A stretch of 64,000 nucleotides of DNA, from NCBI GenBank assembly GCA_030267565.1, contig BRXU01000019.1:1352501-1416500 (forward strand). Direction: 5' to 3'. Below, one piece after another: positions 15,001 through 24,800 of the stretch (positions are counted from its first letter, which is position 1; every line of letters begins with the position of its first letter). A program made the translations under genes and the position numbers. A model generated the notes under the pieces. That model ran no database searches. It was not told where the DNA came from and saw only the letters and a list, made by a program, of their open reading frames with translations. Origin of the DNA: Pleodorina starrii. Taxonomy: Eukaryota; Chlorophyta; Chlorophyceae; Chlamydomonadales; Volvocaceae.

Positions 15001-17603
15001 TCACCCGGCTGCCGCGGGCTCCGATGTCGCGGGCCTCCCAGGCCGAACGAAAAAATCGACGACAGCAGCGGCCGCGACCCCCGCCTCCCGCCCGACCCTT
15101 GCCGCTGCAGCTCGTCGCCCGAGCCGCGCGCCTCCGCCCCGCTCCCGGTTCGGCTGAGGCTCCCGCTCCTGGTCCGGCTAAGACTCCGACTGCGGCTCCT
15201 GCGCCAGCTGGGCGAGCGAGCCGCCGTGCCCTGCGCCTCCGACGCAGAGTCCCCCGTCCGGCTGAGACTGCGGCTCCGCCTGCGGCTGCGCCCGCGGAGC
15301 GCGCTGCCGCCGCCGCTCCCCCGTTGCGAGCCCTCCGTCGTCTCGCCCCCGATGCTGCCGCTGCGGCGGCGGCGGGCCGATCTGGAGCGCCCGCCGCGCG
15401 CGGGCGGATGGGACCTGTAGGCACGGGCGCGGTAGCGGGCGGCCATACCTAAGGCGGCCTTGGATCGTGCGAATCCCATCCCTCCGCCCCCACCCCCACA
15501 CAAGAACGCATGCAATCCAGCACGCCTTGCCGGTGCCTTCGCGCGCAGAGCGCCCTCGACTTCACATCTTTTGACGCCTAAACCGTAGCGCGATGCCATT
15601 TCCTCCCCCAGCATTGACAGTGATTCCCTACGCCTCGGCGCGGCGCCTATGCTGCCTTACTGGGAGCCACGCGGGCCTCTATCCGGCCCCGCGGCGCCGC
15701 CTCCACCTAGCACGCTCCAGAGCGCCAAGCCGCCCAGCCCCAGCGACCAGCCGCGGCGCCGGCCGCCGCCACCACCACCGCCTTCGCTGGCATCGCCGTC
15801 CGACGTGGAGCCGGCGGATCGCGCCCGGCGCCGCGACGGCGGGCGGCCGCCGGGCCTCCGACCGGCCTCGCTGGTCCGCGTGTCACCCTCTGAGAGCGAC
15901 CGCACGCGCCGCCGGCCGAGGACGCCGCCGGAGCTGTCGCTGCCGCTGCCACCGCCGATACTGCTGCCGCTGCTGCGGCGCCGGGGGCCCGAGTCGGGGC
16001 TGTGGCTGCGACTGGGCCTACGCACGCCACGGGGAAGGTAACACATGGGGGTCAGCCGGGCGAGCGGATGGCTGGTGGGTTGGTTGGTTGGCCCGCCTCA
16101 CCCCTAGGGGGGTGCCATAACGACCCATGGCCTCCCTACCCATATGGGACTGTGGATGGGTGCAAGCAAGCACCGATACAGCGATATTGGGTCGCTGCTG
16201 GGTCGGCCCAGCGCAAGCCCCCGTTACCTCTGTCGGCCGGAGAGCGCCCGCATGAGGCCACTCAGGCGCCCGCCTCCGCTGCCGTCCCCGCGTGGGTCCT
16301 GCTCCGTCGACGACGACCCCGACTGCCGGCGGCGGGAGGGCTGCTGCTGGAACTGCGAGCCGCTGAGCCTGCAGTCCGACGGCAAAGGCAGCTACGTCAT
16401 CGTCACGGGTGGGCAACGGGCACACCGCCGGCGGACGGGGCGCCCCCGCGCTGCGGCAAACGGTCGGCGTGCGGTGGTGGGAGGCACCCACGGGCACCCA
16501 CCTGCGACCGGAGCCGCGCCGAGTGGCGTTCAGGTCCCGGGCCGTCGGCGCCAGCCCGCGGGGCCGCATCGTGCCCAACCTGCGTTTCCGGCGGCGTCGC
16601 ACGGGAGACGTCTTGTATAGCGCGGATGTGACAGGCTACAGCGCTCAGGGCACATTGCCATATACCTGGTACGGCACCGTCAGGGCGCGGGGACAACCCT
16701 CCCTGCCCGCGCGCCTTCTACCCGGGAACATTGGGTGCCTAGGTGTTGTTGCACAGACGGTGGACCTTCCATTCGTTCACAGCTCCGCACTCTTCTGGAC
16801 CGGGGGACGCTTCACTTTTGTCACAGCCCCGATGGGCATGTGGCGCCGGAGGCCGGCTGGCCGTGAACCGCCCAACGGAACCTCAACGTGTTGGGAAGGT
16901 GGGATGCCGAGCCTCGGCCATGGATCCTGGGTCCTGGGTCCGTCCGCCAACGTCGTGCTCCCTCCTAACCCTGCAGTCTCATCCTCCTGAACACCCACGG
17001 ACCCACCGGGGCACACCGGCGGCGCGGGCGCGGGCACGGGCGGCCGCGGCCTCCGTCGCCGCACCGCCCAGGGGGCTACCCACATCCGAAGCGTTGAAGC
17101 GCGTGCTGGCGCTAAACTTGACGTGAAGCGATGCCATGAGGGGATCCTCGGGGGTGGCGCTGGCAGCCGCTTCCACAGCTGTGGGTCGGGGTTTGGGGGG
17201 GAGGGCGCGTGAAGTGAGGTACCGCACCTGGTGAGCTGAGTGTGCTTCCGCGGCCTCCCTGCCCCGGCTGGTCACACGAGCTACTGTGAACTGGCTGCCG
17301 CAGCGGTAGCGTTATCATAGACGCGCTGGCGCCTGAGCCGAGCACGCTCTGGAGGTAGGCAGCCCCATTGCAGCAAGGCTGCGCGGACACCAGTGGGAGG
17401 CGCCTCCGCCGGCCCTGACCCTGGCCGTTGTCACACGCCCTACCGGACCCACCAGCTGTAGGCGTTCCGCGCATCGTGCTGGAGGCACTTCTGGGTGCTT
17501 CATGTGTTGCCGTTGACGAGGCGTCATCTGCAGCTGTTGCGCCGCTGCGGAGCGCATTGGTACCCGCGGAGGAAGGAGCATGAGGGACCAGCACGTCCAA
17601 CAA
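1..17603 (-). CDS. Very large Ser/Arg/Pro/Gln-rich protein of unknown function; 3' end beyond the window
   Basis: I do not recognise this protein. Eight N-terminal exons can be chained with consistent phase: 17228-17603 (ATG at 17603), 17065-17178, 16502-16611, 16228-16391, 15661-16017, 14999-15414, 14665-14749, 14351-14442; 13580-13795 joins next. Clear further exons include about 11211-12140, 10019-10520, 9150-9290, 7650-8546, 7212-7365, 6755-7030, 5959-6112, 5575-5680, 4670-5150, 3970-4095, 3500-3780, 2397-3200, 654-1888 and 1-352; some junctions among these are unresolved. The exon at 14999-15414 is rich in RS/SR dipeptides, and acidic/basic, poly-Gln and poly-Ala blocks follow. Only a few short stretches look folded, for example RVAGEPIAVVDSDVRIVML near 9200. 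The last exon (ILDRQSSVRAKFLAAADNLR) is helical and joins 654-1888 in phase 0. The intron after 14665 has a GC donor. The span could be two genes; that minus-strand exons fill it is fairly secure. Confidence 0.55.
3205..3310. repeat. Short tandem repeats (GAAGTACT-type and CATCAGATGACAT-type) inside the giant gene
   Basis: Two adjacent simple repeats lie between coding exons of the minus-strand gene. One is an 8-10 bp unit around GAAGTACT at 3205-3250. The other is imperfect copies of CATCA(G/C)ATGACAT at 3250-3310. They are probably intronic and no function is visible. Confidence 0.6.
12196..12236. repeat. Perfect 14-bp inverted repeat
   Basis: GGGGACTCCCTAAG (12196-12209) is followed after 13 bases by its exact reverse complement (12223-12236). 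The loop itself contains a partial copy of the arm, so two alternative hairpins are possible. It lies just upstream, in transcript sense, of the exon of the giant minus-strand gene that encodes MSWLLGGRRRP. Confidence 0.6.
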
Positions 17604-18887
17604 GGGCTTTCAACGCCAGTTCTACCTTGCGGGAGGACCAGTAATAATAAAGCGAGAGCCGACGGGGAGCTTTCTGACCAAGCTGTCAGAGAAGCTGGCC
17701 TGTGCCGGGGAGGTCCTTGCTGCGGTAATTTCCCCACCGTCGCGACCGAACGGCTGCGCCGGTCCAGAAGCTTTTGGACGTTCGGGGCTGGCCATCATGC
17801 CCGATTAATTTATTTCTGCAGCTGTGGCTGCCTGTGAAGTCACGGTTAGCGTGGCAAGCTGCAGCTCGACGACGGGTCAAAGCCCTGACAATTGCCTTCT
17901 GGTGGAATCCATTTCTTCATGATTTATAATTTATAAAATAATAGCTTTGGGTGCTGTACATGCTAGCAAACATGCTAGTTCAGTCAATCCAGATTTCCGC
18001 GACAGCTTTAGCAAGTGAAGGCCTTGAAGTTGGCCTGAAGCTCAGTCTCATGTTTACAAGACAGAATTCCTTGTTATAATTATGTAACTGCGAGATGCGT
18101 GATGGTAACGCGGGCGCATGGGCGTCCAGGTGGCCAACTGACTTCGTACGCAAAACGGGTTATATAAGCTCATTCCGTTGCCATAACGCTCCAGACTTCC
18201 CGCTTCGCCTACCGTGTGTCTTAAGACGTCACCATGTTCCAATGAATCGTGGAAGGCATTCATAGGTAACGTCCATGAGTCCCGAGAACTATTCTTGCTG
18301 CCGGCGTGCCGAGTTACTGCCCCCGACCACGAAACACGCAGCGACGCACGCAGCAACGCATGCGTACAAGCCAACCTCTTCACAAGCCATTCCAAACATT
18401 CCCTGGCCCTTCAATCCGCCGCACCATTTAGAAACAAACAACGCACATGATCGTTAAGCTGCACGAAGCTGCAGTCCCGCACGCCCCGGTCGCACGCGCC
18501 TCGAAAGTCCTCTCCGTCCGTCCGGCCTTGGCGCATGCGCGCATCCATCATCCCGCCTACCCGCCAGCCTGCCCAACCCCCGACACGTGTGTCCCAATAT
18601 CCCAAACGGCAAACAAGCAACCAGTCCACCAACTCACGCGCTCCCCGTCCACCTCTTGCCAAGGGACCTGGCCTCGCAGCCACCGGATCCACCAGATCCA
18701 CGAAGCACGCCCTGCCCGAACCCCGCCATGAGCGACGGCCCGCGCCAACGAGCAGGTAGCCTACCGAGATGAACAACAAGAGGAGATACGCAGCGAAGTC
18801 ATCGAGGCCACATTGGCGAACGGACCCAGCGGGGAGTCGTACCACACCATGCTACCCCGCTGGCTGAGCATTCCGGCAAGTACACGC
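17604..18887. other. Intergenic stretch between uS4m and the giant gene
   Basis: This should hold the promoter and 5' UTR of the giant gene, after the likely uS4m polyadenylation site. It contains AT-rich DNA at 17920-18080 (AATTTATAAAATAATAG and similar), a candidate core-promoter area for a minus-strand transcript. A copy of dispersed repeat A lies at about 18782-18830. No convincing coding exon was seen. Confidence 0.4.
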
Positions 18888-18892
18888 TTACA
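18888..18892 (-). terminator. Candidate polyadenylation signal (TGTAA) of uS4m
   Basis: TTACA on the plus strand is TGTAA on the transcript strand, the usual green-algal nuclear polyadenylation signal. It lies 308 bases after the uS4m stop codon and is the first such signal noticed downstream. Short motifs occur by chance, so this is supported mainly by position. Confidence 0.4.
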
Positions 18893-19200
18893 GTCATGAC
18901 GCCCTGCTCGACCTACATGCGACCGACGGACCCCTCCCCCGCCCCAAGCACCAGCACTGGTCAGCGCTGGGGAATGCCGCCACCTGTTCACTACTGCCCC
19001 GTGCCCCCACGCGCGCCCGCCGGCATTCCGGCACCGCTCGCCACCGCCTCCTGCTCAAGCCCTAGCCACCCACCCACCCACCACCACCACCACCACGCTG
19101 CGACGACCCCGAGCCCTTCACATCCCTCTCAACGCCCTCCACGTCACACTACTCCACACCCCTCACCCCACATCCCTTCACACAATCACAGCCTAGCCTC

Positions 19201-21014
19201 TCACATGACGTATCGCAGCACATCCGCCTCCAGCGGCGTCAGGCTCTTGGCCACGCGCTGCCGAAAGTACGGCACCGCGCCCGCCGCGGGGCTCACCACG
19301 TCGCCCGGCGTCAGGTAGCCGCGGTGCGGCATGTCGGGCCGGCGGCCGTTGATGTACAGCTTGTCGTCCCGCAGCGCGCGCAGCGCCGCCACGGCGTCGT
19401 CTGCGAGGCCCATGCGCGTCGCAAACATGGCGGGGGTGGCCTCCATGGCGCACACCAGCTTCCACATGCGGTGCGACCCGCGGGTCACCAGCGAGTGCTC
19501 GTACATGCGCTGCACGAAGCGCCGCCGCTGGAAGCCCAGCAGCAGGCGCAGCTTGCGCACGTTCTGCAGCTTGGCGGCGAACAGGGAGCGCACGCGGCGG
19601 ACCTTGAGGTAGCTGCGGCAGGGGGAAGGGGTGGAGGGAATGAGGGCGGAGGGAATGGGCGGGGGTAAGAGACCGGGCAGAATCGTCACCAGGGGAGGAT
19701 GGGTGGTGCGGAGTAACGGATGGGGTGGAGGGAAAGTGGTGGCCGCGGGGCGGGGTTTGGGAGGTGCGGAGCGCCGGGGGGAGGAAGGTAAGCGATTTGT
19801 CATTCATTCAAGCGAGGGGCGCACACGGACGTCACACCGTAGCTGGACTGGACGCATGTGGGCGACGGTGTGAGCAGCCGGCGGTGCGGAAGCAGACAGG
19901 GCGGAGCGGGGCCAATGGGACTAGGAAGCGGGATCCCCACTCGCAGGCACCTCGCCCTCGCCCTCGCCGGGCCTTGCTACAAGAAAAAACCCGAAGTCCT
20001 GGCCCCCCCAGCGGAAGGGGCCCCGTCATATCCTCACATGCCCTCTACCTCCTTCTACCTCCCTCAACCTCATGCTCACCGGGGGTTCTCTCCCAGCGCG
20101 TCCAGGTGCAGCTGCGACTCGTGCAGCAGGCTGCGCGCCTGCTGGTACGGCACCTTTCGCGCCGCCGCCGCCGCCGCCTGCCCCTCCTCCGCCCCGCCTG
20201 CCGCCGCCTCCGCCTCGGGCCCCTGCCCCGCCACCTGCAGCCCCATTCGGTACTTGGTCTGCAGGCTGATGGAGCGACCCATCTCCACCACAAACAGCCG
20301 GCTGTTGCGGCGGAACATCGCCAGCTCCGCTTCCGTGAGCTGCATGGTGGGCCAGATCTGCTCGTGCGTGTGGCGCAGGCGGTCGTTGCGGCAGGAGTAG
20401 AGCTTGGTCCAGCTGACGCGAGGGCGCTTGGGGCCGCTGGGGGCGGCGGCGGCGGCGGGCGCCGCGGCGCCGCCCTTGGCGGCCTTGGCGTAGGCGCGCG
20501 CGGCGTGGGGCAGGAGCGGGGCGCAGCAGGTGGGCGCCTGGGAGGCCGGCTGCAGGTGAGCCAGCCAGGAGGCGCCGGGGCAGCGGGGCGTCAGGGCTGG
20601 GGGCGAGGCGGCGGCCCGACCGGCGGTAGCTGCTGCGTTGGCGGCGGTGGACAAGGCATGTCCGCAGCGCGTAAGGCCGTCAAGGAGGCGGCTGGTGGGA
20701 GAGGGGTGGGCAAGGGGAGGAGGGGAGGAGAGAGGTGGGACATGCGGGGTGGGATAGAAGAAAAGATACCGCAGGGGGTGGGACATGCGGGGCGGGGGGG
20801 TGGGGGGTGCTTGGGAGAGCTGCGAGGCGTAGGCGGTGACTGTTATGGCGGATCGATAGGTGAGGGATTGTGGACGGGAGCTGCGCCCAAGCGCGGCATC
20901 AGTGAGGCGTGCGGAGCTCGAGCCCACCGGCCGACACCTTCACAGCTTGTTGCAAGCCCACCTCAAGCGCTTTTTCCTTTGCAATGTAAACTGCCAGGAT
21001 GCTTTTGCATGCAT
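19201..21014 (-). CDS. MRPS4: Mitochondrial small-subunit ribosomal protein uS4m (S4 domain)
   Basis: Three exons join in frame: 20962-21014 (ATG at 21014), 20080-20691 and 19201-19612 (stop TGA at 19201), giving about 358 residues. Phases agree (2, then 2) and splice sites are GTGGGC/CCAG and GTGAGC/GCAG. The C-terminal part carries the uS4 helical region (KLQNVRKLRLLLGFQRRRF) and then an S4 RNA-binding motif (DDKLYINGRRPDMPHRGYL, then TPGDVV). The N-terminus is basic, Ala/Ser-rich and ends in RAYAKAA, as expected of a mitochondrial presequence. Plastid uS4 is normally plastid-encoded in green algae, which also favours the mitochondrion. By family knowledge it binds small-subunit rRNA early in assembly. 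It is longer than bacterial S4 (about 205 residues) because of the presequence and an Ala/Gly/Glu-rich insert. The first exon is inferred from phase and charge and is the least certain part. Confidence 0.85.
20755..20790 (+). repeat. Copy of dispersed repeat A in uS4m intron 1
   Basis: The stretch reads GAAGAAAAGATACCGCAG and so matches the GAAGATACCGCAGCG core seen in many introns of this window. It lies in intron 1 of uS4m (20692-20961), antisense to that gene. The copy is degenerate after the core. Confidence 0.5.
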
Positions 21015-21846
21015 CTGCGCCTGCAAGCCGCAGAGGGGAGCAGGCTGCCCATCGCCAGCGGACACCAGCGGAAGGACGCCCGGGTGTGGGGTACCCTAAC
21101 ACGCGCTCACGGGGTATCCTAGGCACCCCCGCCGTCGCTGCGCCTCCGTTACAGTGGTACCTGGCTTCAAGCGTCGCGCCCCAAGCTTCCTTTGCCGCAG
21201 CGTCCTGCAGCTGCCCTCCGCTGATGCCCCCGCAACCAGCGCCGACACATCGGGACACCTGTAAACGGCGACCGGCACAGCGTAAACCGACGTCATGATC
21301 TGATCATGCCGTGTCCGTCGCACGGTAGATAAACCATCCTACCAGCGCACGAAGCGACCTCAGCATCACCGCCGAGTTCGCAAAATACTAATGCTGCCTA
21401 GGTAATTCACTATCTTATTTTGATATAATCCATATGCAAGTCAACAAATGTTAAAGGAGGACACTGCTCGCCAGACCTGGCAGCTGTGCAATGACTACTG
21501 GCAGATGACAGGAAAACAGCGATTCAATCAATGCTTACTGCACTTACGATACAGGAGATAGTCTGATCTGTCGCGCAAGCTGATGGCGAATATGAACGCC
21601 ATCTGACGGCCATCCTCAAAGTCGTTATTTTTCGTCAGTTGGTACTGCAACACCTGAATCCTCTCCCCTGCTCTCCCCTTTCTTCCAAGGCTTCATTCAT
21701 CATGCAAGTTCAAGCTTACCATGATTTTATAACGTTACATGCAGCGCTACAATAAGCGCATCGGTATGCGGTAGGGTGAGACACTTGACCTTAATTTGCA
21801 GCGCGCGGACTGCTGACGCGCGCTCTGCGCGCTCGCTTTCACCGGG
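21015..21846. promoter_or_regulatory. Divergent intergenic region between uS4m and the ClpB-like gene
   Basis: These 832 bases separate two genes read in opposite directions, so they should hold both promoters and 5' UTRs. An AT-rich island at 21390-21460 (TATCTTATTTTGATATAATC) and another at 21715-21745 are the only clearly non-GC-rich stretches near the starts. No known operator was recognised. Both flanking proteins have mitochondrial-type N-termini, so co-regulation is conceivable. Confidence 0.35.
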
Positions 21847-24800
21847 ATGGCTATGACGCAGATGTTTCGAGCGTGCCGTAAGGTTAGACCCGACCCAGCG
21901 GTCAACCCTCCAACGTGCTCCCCAGCCACTCGACGCCCTGACGTCACCTTGCGTCAGTGCACCACAGGAGCCTCCCGCGCTGCTGCTGCTGCGGCCGCAC
22001 CTCTCCCGCTGGGCATCGCGACACCTCAGCGGTGCAGCGGAGGCGTCGTCGCCGGAACCAACCGACGATGCGCAGGTGCAACCGTCGCAAACCCGCAGGC
22101 ACGTCCTCGCTTTGTAGCATCGAAGCTAACTGCCTTCCACAGCAGCCAAAGCATAAAATCCCACATGCGGGTCCACCTCAGAATAGCCTGGTACACAAAA
22201 CAAACAACGCCCCGGCCCCAGCCCCGGCCCCAGCCCAGGTCCGGTGCCCCTACCACTTCCCCCATTTCATCACGCCGCGCCGTGCCCCCTCCCTGCGCCG
22301 CATAGACCCACCTTGCGGCAGGACATCGCCCACTTCCCCCGCCCCCATTCACCCCCCCTTCCAAAACCCAGCGATTCCAAGTACCCAGCGATGGTGTCCC
22401 CCTGTCCCCTGTCTTCGCCCCCCGCTCCCTTCCAGGCGGGTGCCCGGTGCCGCCCTGCAGCGCTTCGGTCGGGACCTGACAGAGGAGGCCCGGCGGGGGC
22501 TGCTGGACCCCGTGATGGGTCGGGAGCAGGTCCTGACGCGTGTGCTGCAGGTGTGCCTGTGTGTGTGTGGGGGGGTTATAATGAGAATTTCGCAGCGGAG
22601 AAGGAGACGGCGTTAGCGAATGGGGGGGGGTATCCACGTACAGGCCGCAGCCCGTGAACGGTAACGTATCAGAAGAATCCTTTCTGTCTGGGTGGGTGGC
22701 GGGTGAGGAAGCTGGGGTACTGGCCGCCTGTGACGGTGGCGCGCGGGCGCGGTTACGGCGGTACTCTGCCGGCCAGTTGGAGGGACTGGACTGCAAGCGC
22801 AGTCAGAGCAGGATGACCCATCGCAGGATGACCCATGGGTCGCTTGCGGCCTCGTGCTCCTTACCACGTGGGGGCCCCTCGTTGCCACGTGGGGGCCCCT
22901 GCCTGCACATGCGCACCACGCAGCACCTGCTCAGCAAAGCGACAGACGTTTGCCCTGCTGGTCTGGTGCACGCTGCTTTTCGTACGTGGACCGGGCTCGC
23001 TTGCGTCGCCTCCGTACCAATCCCTGCGGCGTCATCTTCATTGTCCCCGTTCAGCCCCTTTCCACGCGCCCCTACCTGGCTGGTCTGGTCTGGTCTGGTC
23101 TGATCCACGTGCCTCCACCACATGCTGCCGCTGCTGCCGCCGCCGGCGTCTCTGGCTGCCGCTACGGGGCGCCGCCGCCGCGGGTCGCAGATCTTGCTGC
23201 GTCGCACCAAGAACAACCCGGTGTTGGTGGGGGAGCCGGGGGTGGGGAAGACGGCGCTCGTGGAGGGCATTGCGCAACTCATCGCATCGCCGGAGGCGCC
23301 GCCGGGGTGAGCCACTCTTACCCTACCCTACCTGGGGGCCGGGGGCTGGGCAGCCAGCGTACCTGTGTGTGTGTGTGGGGGGGGGTTCAGGGAGTGATAT
23401 GCTCCTTTATAAAATAATGAGTCACTGCGGATGTTGTTGATGAAGCTGCTCCGGCCGCTGAACCTCCGAAACTGTTAGCTGTAACCCACCCATTCCCATA
23501 CGTTACCGACATTGATGCTTGACCAGTGGTAGCGCCGACCCGTCGTCTGGACGGTCTCGTAAGTCGCTTTGGACGACGTCGCATGTCGTAAGACGTCTCG
23601 GACGAAGTCGCGCCGCAGTTCGTGCGGTGCGATGTTGTAGATATGTACCAAACGTAAAATTAGCGAAGTAGAAGCGTCCGAAACTGACTGTAAAGCTGGC
23701 ATGCGCGTGCTTGCTCTAAATTCCCCGAAATCCCACCCTCTAAGCTGTAAGAACTGGCAATGTCAACATCTATCGGAAAGGAGGATGCTTACCTGTGCGG
23801 CAGACCAGTGCGGTAGCGATGGCGATCCGTCGATGCGTGATGGGCAGGGGCAACGTGGCGTAATGGTGAGCAACGTTGCAAAATTGCTGAGGGAGCATGG
23901 CGTGATATGCGGTGCGATACTAAGAAAAGTGCCTATGGAAAAGAGGAAAAAGATGAAGGATGCAAAAGGAAGCTGCGTATTTGAACACTCAGCGGTAACG
24001 TGCCGTACAGATGTACGGCGCGTTACAGTTGGGCGTTTTGCATATGAACGACCGGGGGGGGGGGAGGTTGAGCCAACCCCCACCTGTGTTGCCGCAGTTG
24101 GGGGGGGGGGCAGGTGGCGAAGTGGCGGGGGCTGGGTTGGGGGCTCTGGGCGGGCGGCTTGGGTCTGCGCCTGAGCGCGAGCGGTTGATCCGATGCTGAT
24201 GCTGATGATGATGATGATGCTGATGAGCGTGGGCCCGGGAACTGGCACATGGGGCAGGGGGCGTTGCATGGGCCCGGCAGAGCGCCTGGGGCCTGGGGCG
24301 GAATGGGACTTCTTTTCCAGTTCCCGCCTCCTCCTACATAAGCCTCGTGCGTCGCGCCTCCCGCCGCTCTCACCTTTAACCCCCACCTGCCTCCCCCGCT
24401 GCCGCCCACCCACCCACCCCTCTACCCCCCACCGACCCGCGGGTCGGTGGTCGCAGTCTGGCCGGCAAGCGGCTGATCGCCCTGGACGTGACGGCGGTGC
24501 TGGCAGGGTCGTCGTACCGGGGGGAGTTCGAGGAGCGGCTGCAGGGGGTGGTGGCAGATGTGGCGGCGGCGCGGGGCAACGTCATTCTGTTTGTGGATGA
24601 GATGCACATGCTGGGTGAGGGGCGGGCTGGGTGAGGGGCGGGCTGGGTGGCGGGGTGGGTGGGTGGGTGGGTGGGTAATATGAGGATGAAGCCGCAGCGG
24701 TGGAACGGAGGCGACGTGGGTGGGTGAGTGGGTGGGTGAGGTGGGTGGGTGAGTAAACTGGGTCGCGTGGGGCGCCTCGGCCCCTGCCCGGCGCGGCTGG

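Noticed and set aside
18411..18845. 144-codon minus-strand frame with a hydrophobic stretch
   Set aside because: The hydrophobic part overlaps a copy of dispersed repeat A, and the rest lacks support; likely chance.
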